Under the pieces are notes generated by a model. That model did not search any database. It had not been told where the DNA came from and worked only from the letters and a program-made list of their open reading frames with translations. From Gemmatimonadota bacterium (GTDB lineage: Bacteria > Gemmatimonadota > Gemmatimonadetes > Gemmatimonadales > Gemmatimonadaceae), in NCBI GenBank assembly GCA_021299375.1, contig JAJTGR010000036.1, forward strand, positions 27,831-91,830: a stretch of DNA of 64,000 nt, written 5' to 3'. The position numbers and the translations under genes were made by a program. Shown one piece after another: positions 1 to 8,700 of this stretch; the first letter of the stretch is position 1, and each line of letters begins with the position of its first letter.

Positions 1-410
1 TGGTTCTTGAGGAACGTGATGGTCTGAAAGGGCAGATTCGTTGCGTCGTACGGCTTCCGGCTGAGCATGGTGAGCTGCTCGGCCATCTTGTTCGGGTCGA
101 ACAGGGGCCGTTTGGTCCCGCCTGTGGGCGACGGCACGTACAGCATGAAGCGCGTCCCGTTCCGGTCACGCCAGCTGTAGTACAGGCTGTCCGTCTGTCC
201 GAGGAAGCGCGGCTGCACCCCGAAGGTGTAGGTGATGGCGCGCAAGGCGTTGCCCGAGAAGCGGTTCGCCAGCTCCCAGTTGGCCTTGTTCGGGCGATTC
301 GCGTTGGTTGGTGCGGCCTGAGGGCCGGTCTGGGCGGGGAGAGCGGCGGCGCTGCCCGCCAGCAAGACGGCGGCGGTCCAGCGTCCCAAGGGACGCACGA
401 GGTGCGGCAT
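1..410 (-). CDS. S9-family (dipeptidyl peptidase IV-like) peptidase, N-terminal part only
   Basis: The gene runs off the left edge, so only about 136 N-terminal residues are visible. They start with a signal peptide (a basic MPHLVRPLGR stretch, a hydrophobic core, and a cut near LPAQ), which points to a secreted or periplasmic protein. The following segment, with LANRFSGNAL, FLGQTDSLYYSWRD and VPSPTGGTKRPLFD, looks like the first beta-propeller blades of prolyl-oligopeptidase/DPP-IV proteins that are common in Gemmatimonadota and Bacteroidota. The catalytic domain would lie outside the window. The start is the ATG at 408-410, with a GGAG sequence eight bases upstream. Family identity is from recognition of the N-terminal pattern and is moderately sure; the exact peptidase specificity cannot be judged. 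Confidence 0.6.
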   Translation of the reverse strand, partial: MPHLVRPLGRWTAAVLLAGSAAALPAQTGPQAAPTNANRPNKANWELANRFSGNALRAITYTFGVQPRFLGQTDSLYYSWRDRNGTRFMLYVPSPTGGTKRPLFDPNKMAEQLTMLSRKPYDATNLPFQTITFLKN

Positions 411-493
411 GAGGGTGATCTCCAGGAGGGTCCGTCGGTTTACTCGCCAGCGGAGGGCGGCGTTGAACGCGGGTGGTCGAGGTCGTTCGGGCG

Positions 494-1537
494 TCAGGGC
501 GGCCGATCGATATACCGGGTGGTGAAGGCCGGTTGCACCCAGGCCACGCGCCCGCCGGAGTCGACGACGCGGGCCCGCACGTAGGGCTCATCGCCGGTGA
601 GGCTGTATGAGGGCGTCAGGGAACGGTCGACGGCGAGGACGCGACCGTTCGCCCCGATGAAGGTGGTGGTGTAGCGGAAGTCGCCGTTGCGGCCGATGTG
701 CAGTGACATCGTGGACTCGGTGACGGTGATGTCGTCGAGGATCGGCCCGCTACTGGCATAGAAGTGGCCGGCCTCCAGCGCCTCGACGATGGCGCGCCCG
801 TCGAGGGCCGGCGTCCGGACCACCACCCAGCCACGCCCGGGGTTGGCACGGTCCGCCGCGAACTCCCCCTGGAAATGGTGTGCATCATCGACGGCGATGC
901 CGTAGAGACGCTTGCCGCGAGTGAGCAACGCATCCCATGCCTCCTCCATCCCCGGCCATTCACCGCCGCCGATGTTGTGCACCGTGGGGTGGCCGTTGTG
1001 AATCTCCAGCAGGCGGTCGTGCCGTACGCGCCAGAGCACCGCCGTGTCGAGACTCCAGCGAAAGTTCGGATGGTTGATGTGCGGCACGGCACGCTCGGCG
1101 CGAATGACGTCGATGGTGCGCTGCAGCGTCTCGAGGAGGGTGGCGCCCGTGGGGGCCGGGATCACTCGCGTGATGTCGAGCGCATTGACGTGCACCGGGG
1201 CCCGTTGGTACGCCGTAGTGACCTCCTCACCGGGGATGAGGAGGAAGGTGGAATCCATGAGCGAGGCCAGCGTCTTCGGATCGGTGAAGACGTTGTGGTC
1301 GGAGAGGACGAGGAACTGATACCCGTGGGCCTTGTACCAGCGCGCCACCTGCTCCGGCGGCGTATCGCCGTCGGAGTTGGTGGTGTGCGTGTGGGTGTTG
1401 CCCTTGAGCCAGCGGGCGCCGGCCGCTGGCGGATTGGGCACGAAGCGGGCCGGTTGCGCGGCGAGTTCCTGGCCGGCCCCGAGGAGCCACGCCGCCAGCC
1501 ATGGCAGGCGGCGCGCGGACCGCGTACGTGGAGGCAT
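494..1537 (-). CDS. PHP-domain metallohydrolase (CehA/McbA-like), exported
   Basis: A 347-residue protein with an N-terminal hydrophobic signal (LPWLAAWLLGAGQELAAQ). The PHP-type metal site is clear: NTHTHTTNSDGD near residue 47 gives the HxH motif, LSDHN follows near residue 79, then HPNF and a DDAHHF motif near residue 215. These are the metal ligands of the PHP phosphoesterase fold used by CehA/McbA-like hydrolases. The substrate is unknown; members act on phosphoesters or carbamate esters. The C-terminal third looks like a beta-rich domain. The start codon directly abuts the stop of the upstream gene, so the two are probably co-transcribed. A secreted PHP enzyme next to a secreted peptidase suggests a nutrient-scavenging role, which is inference. 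Confidence 0.8.
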   Translation of the reverse strand: MPPRTRSARRLPWLAAWLLGAGQELAAQPARFVPNPPAAGARWLKGNTHTHTTNSDGDTPPEQVARWYKAHGYQFLVLSDHNVFTDPKTLASLMDSTFLLIPGEEVTTAYQRAPVHVNALDITRVIPAPTGATLLETLQRTIDVIRAERAVPHINHPNFRWSLDTAVLWRVRHDRLLEIHNGHPTVHNIGGGEWPGMEEAWDALLTRGKRLYGIAVDDAHHFQGEFAADRANPGRGWVVVRTPALDGRAIVEALEAGHFYASSGPILDDITVTESTMSLHIGRNGDFRYTTTFIGANGRVLAVDRSLTPSYSLTGDEPYVRARVVDSGGRVAWVQPAFTTRYIDRPP

Positions 1538-2458
1538 CTAGCGGATGGACGTGAGGACGGAACTCAGCGACCCGCCGCGCGCACGTTCGGCGATGCGGCG
1601 TTCGACGCGCGGATAGATCGTGTCGGCGTCGCTGCGGAAGCGGGCGAAGAGCGCCTTGAGATCCTGCCCGGACAGTTGTCGGTCCTGCGCGTAATAGCGT
1701 TCGGCCGCGTGACCGAGGGCATAGGTGGCGGCAAAGGTCACCGCGGCACCGGAGGCGAGTCCGGCCGCCTGGCTCGCGGCGCCACCGAGGAGCCCTCCGA
1801 GCGCGCCACCGAACAGGCCTCCGGCGAGCCCCCCGAAGGTGCGACGCACGACCTTCTCGAGCACCTGGGCCGCCGCACCAAGGCCAAGCGTGGCGATGAG
1901 GTCGCGCACCTGGGTCGCGTCCAGCTCCTGGCCGTGCTGCTGCCCGATGCGGTACACGAGCCGCATCTGCAGCGGGAGGATGCCGAGGTTCGCCAGCCGG
2001 TCAGGCAGGAGCTCGAGCGCCGCCGTGATGATGGCCTGGTCCAGGATGTGGGCGTCCATCGCCGAGGGCGGCGGCTGGGTGGCGGCGGCATGGTCGGCCG
2101 TGCCCCGGTTGATTTCGCCGACGGCGTTTTCGATGGCGGTCGGATCGGCCCCAAGCAGCGTGGACAGCTCGCGCAGGAAGGCGCCTTCGCTGGGGTTGAG
2201 CCAGCCATCGGCGTGGCACACCGCTGCTGCCGTGTCGTACGCCAGCTGCCGTGCCTCCGGGCTGGAGAGCGCCGCGACGTGTGCGGTCAGGGTCTGCGGG
2301 CCATCCTCGGCCTGTCGTACGATGGTGTCGGCGTCGGCAAGGCCCAGCGCGGCCGCTGCCGCCGCGATGCGGGCGCGTTCGGCGTCGTCCTGTTCCCCGT
2401 CTGCCAGGGCGGCCAGGGTGGCAATGGCGAGGATCGTGGTGGCGTCGCGATTTGTCAT
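1538..2458 (-). CDS. TerB-like / DUF533 family protein with glycine-rich membrane segment
   Basis: About 306 residues. The N-terminal half is alpha-helical with a TerB-like arrangement (ATLAALADGEQDDAERARI, then AAAVCHADGWLNPSEGAFLREL), the acidic repeated helices of tellurite-resistance TerB and DUF533 proteins. The centre holds a Gly/Ala-rich hydrophobic stretch (GGLAGGLFGGALGGLLGGAA) of the kind seen in DUF533 and glycine-zipper proteins, followed by a charged C-terminus. I chose the ATG at 2456-2458; an in-frame GTG ten codons earlier is possible and neither has a good Shine-Dalgarno. Its stop codon touches the start of the PHP gene, making a two-gene unit. The molecular function is unknown, probably membrane-associated stress biology. 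Confidence 0.65.
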   Translation of the reverse strand: MTNRDATTILAIATLAALADGEQDDAERARIAAAAAALGLADADTIVRQAEDGPQTLTAHVAALSSPEARQLAYDTAAAVCHADGWLNPSEGAFLRELSTLLGADPTAIENAVGEINRGTADHAAATQPPPSAMDAHILDQAIITAALELLPDRLANLGILPLQMRLVYRIGQQHGQELDATQVRDLIATLGLGAAAQVLEKVVRRTFGGLAGGLFGGALGGLLGGAASQAAGLASGAAVTFAATYALGHAAERYYAQDRQLSGQDLKALFARFRSDADTIYPRVERRIAERARGGSLSSVLTSIR

Positions 2459-3159
2459 GGGGAGCACCGGAGGGAGGATGGGTGCCACCCGAAGCTACAC
2501 CGTGCGCGCGTCTTCGCTGGTCCGGCCGTTCGGGACGGTCCGGGAGGGGACACGGCGCCGATCAGTCCATTCCGGCTCTTCGGGGTTTCGCGTGGGGTGG
2601 CGTTCGGTTGGGCGGCGGCCAGGATCGCGCGCCCTCCGGCGGTCGGGGGCGTGCCACCCCGCATCGCGCGCCGTGCGAATAGCGCCTGGTCGTGCGTACC
2701 CGGCGCGATGGCGTCCTTCCCCCCCGCGGGGGGCGATCCACGACGCGAGGCCCCACCGGATCACCCCGGGTGCGCCACCTGCGGAGTGCGCGTGGGTGGC
2801 CTGCTGCGCAGGGTGATCCCGCTGTTCTCCCGTTGTTGATCGCGACGCCGAATGCGGCGCGTGCCTCGCGGCGCGTGCCTCGCGGCGCCTGCCTGGCCAG
2901 ATTCCGGGGGACCGCGATGTGGCCAGGTCAACCCACGCCGAACCTGTGAAGAGCCACCATGCCCAACAGGCTCCCGCGGGCGCGTGGGCAACAGGCCCGT
3001 TGGCTGATGCGTGCCGGGCCATCCAGCTCGCTCGATGCCGACGGGACAGGCGGGTGGCAGCGCCGCGGGGGTGGCGACGCCCTCGGCGCCCCCGCCCCGT
3101 CGTTCCTGGCCGGCACCGTGGACGAGGTGCCGGCCCGTGCTCGTGAGTGACGGTGTCGG
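2459..3159. other. Gene-free stretch of about 0.7 kb
   Basis: No open frame on either strand resembles a protein. The frames present are Arg/Pro/Ala-rich translations typical of GC-rich non-coding or antisense sequence. It contains a short tandem duplication (GCGTGCCTCGCGGC, two copies, around 2858-2886) and a hairpin described separately. No tRNA, riboswitch or insertion sequence was recognised. Its length in an otherwise compact region could mean a decayed gene or an unrecognised RNA. Confidence 0.5.
3109..3134 (-). terminator. Hairpin downstream of the TonB receptor gene
   Basis: Perfect 9-bp inverted repeat, GCCGGCACC at 3109-3117 and GGTGCCGGC at 3126-3134, with an 8-nt loop, starting 26 nt after the receptor stop codon. 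No T-tract follows, so it is a plausible but not canonical intrinsic terminator. Confidence 0.5.
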
Positions 3160-5604
3160 TCAGAACGTCGTGCTGACGGTGAAGAACAGCTGGCGCGGCG
3201 CGCCGGTGAGGAACGTCGGGAGATCGCCGCGGGCCACGAAGCCACCGCTGCCCATGGTGGCGATGTAGCGCTCGTCGAGCAGGTTGTTGGCGTTCAGCTG
3301 CAGCTCGAGCGACTTGACGGCGCCGATGGCGCCGAGGCGATAGCGCGCTGAGACGTCGGACACGACGTAGCCCGGCACCTTGCCGGCGCCGTCGCCGGCG
3401 GTCGCCAGATCGTTGGTGTACGTGAAGTAACGCTCGCCCACATATCGGCCACCCAGCGACAGACTGAGCTTGCGGCGCGTATACGCCAGTGACGCATGCA
3501 GCATCTGCTGCGGGGCATCCTGCACGAACTTGTCCTTCGTGTTCACGAGCGAGTTCGGATTGGTCGGGTTCGAGAGGTAGTCCTCGCCGAACTTGGAGCT
3601 GTTGAACGTGGCCGATGCCTGCGCGCGGAAGCCGCGGCCAAGGTCGGCGTTGAAAACACCCTCGAGGCCCATCGTGTTCACCGACCCCACGTTGCCGAAA
3701 CCCGAGGCGCATGTGACCGTCTGCGGGCAGAGGGCGACACCGAGCAGGCGATTGCGGTAGTCGATGGTGTAGGCGGTGAGACCGGCTTCGACGGCGCCGC
3801 GGCGCGTGCGGGCGCCCACTTCGAGGGTGGTGGCGCGCTCCGGCTTGGCCGTATTCTTGAAGAAGTCGAACGTGCTCACCGCGGTGTTGTACACACCGCC
3901 GGCCGGGTTGAGCGGGAACTGGTTCACGTTTTCCGACCAGTTGGCGAACAGCTCGTTGTTGCTGTTCACCTTGAAGACGGCGCCGACCTGCGGCAGCAGG
4001 CCCCCGTCCATCTCGAGGCTGAGCGATGGACGTCCCTGATCGGCGAAGATGGGGGCCACCTTGCCGTTGGTGGGCGTGTTGCCGTTGTTGCGGAAGTCAG
4101 CGTTGACCAGCAGGTACTTGGCGCCGTATGTCAGCGTCAACCGCTGGTCCAGCAGGCGGCTGGTGTTCTGCACGTAGGCCATGGAGGTCGTCACATCGGC
4201 CGTGCGGTCGTAGTCCAATCGCAACACGCGATCGTAGTTCACCTCCGGACCCTGCTGATAGTTCACCAGCCCCCAGCGCGGACGCCGGTTGCTCGACTCG
4301 TTCATTTCGTACCAGCCGCCCACTTCGAGCTGGTTGGAGACCGAGCCGAGGTCGAACGTCGCCGTGCCCTTGGCCATCACGCCGGAGCGGTTGGCGTTGT
4401 ACTGCGTCTGGCGGAACATGATCGGGTCGGGGCTGTAGGCGGCGCCGTAGCTGGGCGCATGCCAGTCACCGCCGCCACGATTCAGATGCAGATACGGCTG
4501 CACCTCGAGCCGCGTCGTGGCTGTCGGCTTGAATTCGCCCTTGAGATACGCGAGGTGGTCCATGCGGGCCCCCTGCGCCGAGTTGAAGTACGCGGCGTCC
4601 GTCAGTTCCGTGTACGTCGGGATGCTCGCCTCGGCGAACTGCTTGGCCGTGTTCCAGCTCGTGAAGTAGTCGAACATCGGGCCGAAGCCGTAGGTGCTCG
4701 ACCCCGGCGCGGTGCTGTTGAACACGGAGAGCGACAGGTCCATGTAGTCGCTTTCCTTGCGGTTCGCGTAGTTGTAGAACGCCGTGAACTTGCTCGAACC
4801 GAGGAACAGGTTCGCCTTGAGGTTGAGCTGTTCGTGCCAGGTCTCGCCGGCGCCGCCGAGGAAGCCCCCCTGCCCGAAGAGCAGGTTCTGTTCACCGGGG
4901 AAGTTCGAGAAACGATTGCCGCCGCCCTTCCACTTGTCGCCATCGAAGCGCGACAGCGAGGCGAAGGCGGAGACGCCATTGCTGCCGCCGAACGTCGTGA
5001 GCCCGAGGTCGTAGCGCATCATGGTGCGCCGTGCGGCGTACTGGCCGCCCATCTGCTGCAGCGTGAACTGCCGCTTGCCGGCGGGTTCGGCGGTGGCGTA
5101 CTGCACCACGCCACCGAGGTTGTTGGCCGAGGCGGTGCCCAGCGCGCCCGTGCCCTGTGTGACGGCCGCCGATTCGAGGTTTGCCGCGTCGACGGCGCGG
5201 CCGATGCCGAGGCCGTTCCAGTTGCCGTAGGACATGTCACCCAGCGGAATGCCATCCATGGTCTGCCCGATCTGGCCGGTCTGGAAGCCGCGCATGGTGA
5301 TGCGGTTGGACCACTCGTACATACCGAACCCATCGACCGACTGCATGTTCACACCGGGGACGCGCTCGATGACCTTGAGGGCGCTGGTGCCCGGCGCATT
5401 CTGCTTGAGGATGCTGCTGTCCACGGCCGACGCGGCGCGGGCGCTGCCGCGGCCGGTGACACCAGTGATGACGACCTTGCCAAGGGCCTGGGCGGTGTCT
5501 CGCTGGCCGGCCTGCTGGGCATTGGCGCGCGTGGCGGACAACAGCAGCAGGGATGACGCGGCCGACAGGAGCGCGAACTGCGAGGGACGGGAGTCAAATC
5601 GCAT
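3160..5604 (-). CDS. TonB-dependent outer-membrane receptor
   Basis: About 814 residues, the usual size for a TonB-dependent transporter. The chosen start (ATG at 5602-5604) gives a clean signal peptide, MRFDSRPSQF followed by a Leu/Ser-rich core ending RANAQQ; two upstream in-frame ATGs only add a non-signal leader. The plug domain covers roughly residues 40-170 (KVVITGVTGRGSAR, then IERVPGVNMQSVDGFG, RITMRGFQTGQ, MDGIPLG), and the rest is a beta-barrel ending in a terminal phenylalanine (VSTTF), the usual outer-membrane insertion signal. An extracellular-loop CPQTVTC pair may form a disulfide. The plug most resembles ferric-siderophore or FecA-like receptors, but the ligand cannot be assigned. 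It is monocistronic, with dnaE2 128 nt upstream. Confidence 0.85.
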   Translation of the reverse strand: MRFDSRPSQFALLSAASSLLLLSATRANAQQAGQRDTAQALGKVVITGVTGRGSARAASAVDSSILKQNAPGTSALKVIERVPGVNMQSVDGFGMYEWSNRITMRGFQTGQIGQTMDGIPLGDMSYGNWNGLGIGRAVDAANLESAAVTQGTGALGTASANNLGGVVQYATAEPAGKRQFTLQQMGGQYAARRTMMRYDLGLTTFGGSNGVSAFASLSRFDGDKWKGGGNRFSNFPGEQNLLFGQGGFLGGAGETWHEQLNLKANLFLGSSKFTAFYNYANRKESDYMDLSLSVFNSTAPGSSTYGFGPMFDYFTSWNTAKQFAEASIPTYTELTDAAYFNSAQGARMDHLAYLKGEFKPTATTRLEVQPYLHLNRGGGDWHAPSYGAAYSPDPIMFRQTQYNANRSGVMAKGTATFDLGSVSNQLEVGGWYEMNESSNRRPRWGLVNYQQGPEVNYDRVLRLDYDRTADVTTSMAYVQNTSRLLDQRLTLTYGAKYLLVNADFRNNGNTPTNGKVAPIFADQGRPSLSLEMDGGLLPQVGAVFKVNSNNELFANWSENVNQFPLNPAGGVYNTAVSTFDFFKNTAKPERATTLEVGARTRRGAVEAGLTAYTIDYRNRLLGVALCPQTVTCASGFGNVGSVNTMGLEGVFNADLGRGFRAQASATFNSSKFGEDYLSNPTNPNSLVNTKDKFVQDAPQQMLHASLAYTRRKLSLSLGGRYVGERYFTYTNDLATAGDGAGKVPGYVVSDVSARYRLGAIGAVKSLELQLNANNLLDERYIATMGSGGFVARGDLPTFLTGAPRQLFFTVSTTF

Positions 5605-5732
5605 AGTCACGAGGGGTTGGGGGTGCTGCATGCCGTCCACGGTGTGGCGGATGAGCGAAGATCCCACTCCTCTGTGCCAAGGTGATCGCGGACCGGTCCC
5701 GGTTCAGCCACGGACGGGTCACGGCTTGTCGG

Positions 5733-8700
5733 TCAGCGATAGTTGTGCCCCTGGATGTGCTGCTCGCCGCCGCCGAGTTCGAGCGCCTTGAACTGTTTGG
5801 CCCGCACGTTCACCACCTGACCTTCCACCTGCAGCGTGCCGCGGATGAGCAGCAGCGGCGAGGTGGAGATGAGCAGCGCGTGCTGGTCGAAGCGGTCGGG
5901 GGTGATGACGATGTTGATCATCCCGGTTTCATCCTCGAGGGTGAGGAACACGAACCCCTTGGCGGTGCCGGGGCGCTGCCGGCAGATCACCAGGCCGGCC
6001 ACGGCGACCGGCTGACCATCCTTGCCCCGCTCGTGGGCTTCCTGCGCGGTGAACACGCCGTTGAGCGCGAGGTGCGGGCGTACATGTCGCATGGGGTGAC
6101 CGGCGAGCGAGAGGCCGGTCATGCGGTAGTCGGCTTCGGTAAGCTCCACAGGCGTCGCGGCGGGGATCTGCGGCGCGGGGGCCGGTGGGGTGCGCGGGGC
6201 GAGTGGCAGTTCGGGGCCGCGCGTGGCGGCCATCACTTCCCAGAGCGCCACCCGCCGCCGGCGAGCGGGGGGCTCATGCGCGAACAGGGTGTCGAATGCC
6301 CCCGCTTCGGCGAGGCGGCGCCAGGCGGCCTTGTCGAGTGCCACACGCTGCACGGCATTCTCGACGCTCGTGAACGGGCCGTCGCGCAGCGCCGCCTCGA
6401 GCGCGCGGCGAGCCTTCGCGCCGAGGCCACGTACGAGACGCACACCAAGACGCACGGCGAGGGGTCGGGAGGCCGGCGGATCATCGGCGGCGGCTGGCGC
6501 GGCGGGCCGGCCCCACCGCACGGTGCCGTCGTTGGGTACCAGCGTCCGGCCGTCGGGCAGCTCGAGGCTGTGGTCCCACATACTCTCCGTGAGATCGATG
6601 GGGCGCACCGTCACGCCGTGCCGCCTGGCGTCCTCGATGAGCGTACTCGGCGAGTAGAAGCCCATGGGCTGCGCGTTGAGCATGGCGCACAAGTATTCGG
6701 GCGCGTAGTAGTGCCGCAGCCAAGCGGTGGCATATACGATCAGCGCGAAGCTCGCGGCGTGGCTCTCGGGAAAGCCGTAGTCGGCGAAGGCGTTGATCTG
6801 GTTGTAGATGCGGCGGCCGGTCTCTTCGGGGATGCCGTTGCGCGCCATGCCGGCGATGAGCTCCTCGCAGATGGCGGCCATGCGTTCGCGCGAGCGCTTG
6901 TGCCCCATGGCGCGGCGCAGCACGTCGGCCTGACCGGGGGTGAAGCCGGCGGCCGCGATCGCCACCTGCATCCCCTGCTCCTGAAAGAGCGGTACGCCCA
7001 GCGTACGCCGCAGCACGTGCTCCAGCGATGGATGCGGATAGGTGATGGGCTCGAGCCCAGCGCGGCGGCGCAGGTACGGATGCACCATCTCGCCCTGAAT
7101 GGGACCCGGCCGGATGAGCGCGACTTCGACGACGAGATCGTAGAAGCAGCGCGGCCTGAGGCGTGGCAGGGTGTTCATCTGCGCGCGGCTTTCGATCTGG
7201 AAGAGCCCCACGGTGTCGGCGCGGCAGATCACGTCGTACACGGCCTGATCGCTCATGTCGAGTTGGCCAAGATCCACGGTCACGCCGCGCGTATGCCGGA
7301 TATACAGCAGGCAGTCCTGCACCACGGTGAGCATGCCGAGGCCGAGCAGATCGATCTTCACGAGACCGACGGGATCGAGATCATCCTTCTCCCACTGGAT
7401 GACGGTGCGCCCCGGCATGGAGGCGGGCTCGATGGGCACCACCGAGCCGAGTGGCTCCTCGGTGAGGATGAAGCCACCCACGTGGATGGAGCGATGGCGC
7501 GGCAGCTGATGCAGCCCGTTCACCACGTGCGCGAGCTGCCGCACGCGCGGGTCGTCGGGATCGAGGCCGGCGCGCTGCAGGAGTTCGCGCCCGCTGCTGG
7601 AGTCGCGCGTGGCGGTGCTGCGATTGCGCTCTTCGACGAACTCGCGGGGCGTCTCCTTTGGCTCGTCGAGGGGGAGGCGGGAAGAGGGGTCGACCTTCTG
7701 GCGCACGATGGGGCGCGCGCGACCGCCGGGGCGCACGCCGTCGGCGCCCTTGGCGAGAGGGCCCAGCTGGGCACGCTCGTCGCTGGCGAGCTTCTGTTCG
7801 GCGCGCAGGTCCATGAGTTGCTGCCAGGTGGCATCGCGGAGGATGGCCGGCTCGATGGGCGGTGCGGGAACCGCACGCACGGAGGGCACGGAGGATGGTG
7901 AGGGCGCGGAGGGGCGCGTGGCAGATGCGGCAACTTTGCGTGATGCCTCACGGACGACGCGGGCTTTTGTGGTCGCCTCGGTGCCGCCACGCATCTGTTG
8001 GCCCAGGCGTGCCGCGTCGCCATGCGCAGACGCCTCATTCACGCGTTGACCGTTCTCCGTACCCTCACTGTCCTCCGTGCCCTCCGTGTGCGCTGTGTCC
8101 GCCGTACTCTCGGCCGCATCGACCCGCAGCGCCGCCGCCGTACTCTTCGCACTGAACCGGTCACTCAGCGCGGCCAGGGCCTCCGCCTGCTTCGTGCTGA
8201 AGCCCAGTACGCGCGCCGCGTCCCGCACGGCGCTGCGGCCACGCCAGCTGATCTGCTCGCACACCATGGCGGCGTGCTCGCGGCCGTAGCGGTTGTACAC
8301 GTACTGCAACACGCGCTCACGATCGCGGTGCGCGAAGTCGATGTCGATGTCGGGCGCCTCCTGTCGCTCCTCGCTCAGGAAGCGCTCGAAGAGCAGCTCC
8401 ATGCGGATGGGATCGACCGCGGTGATGCCGAGGCAGAAGCAGACGGCAGAGTTGGCGGCCGAGCCGCGTCCCTGACACAGAATGCCTTCGCGTCGGGCGA
8501 ACCGTACGATGTCCCATACGATGAGAAAGAACCCGGCCAGGTCGAGCTTGCGGATCATGCCGAGTTCGTGGGCGAGCTGGCGATCGTGCTTCGGGGTGCG
8601 TGTGTTGCCCCACCGCTCGTGCGCCCCCTGCTCGACGAGGCGGGCGAGATACTCGGGTGCGGTGACGCCGGGCGGCAACGGAAACGCCGGCATGGTGGGC

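Noticed and set aside
764..2839. Long plus-strand open frame (691 codons)
   Set aside because: It is antisense to the PHP and TerB-like genes, Arg/Gly-rich and without any family pattern; typical antisense frame of GC-rich DNA.
2495..3712. 405-codon minus-strand frame across the gene-free stretch
   Set aside because: Overlaps the receptor gene in another frame, Arg/Pro/Ala-rich, no repeat or domain; likely chance.
3496..5556. 686-codon plus-strand frame
   Set aside because: Lies entirely opposite the TonB receptor, which has a clear signal peptide, plug and barrel. The antisense protein is His/Arg/Val-rich with no domain.
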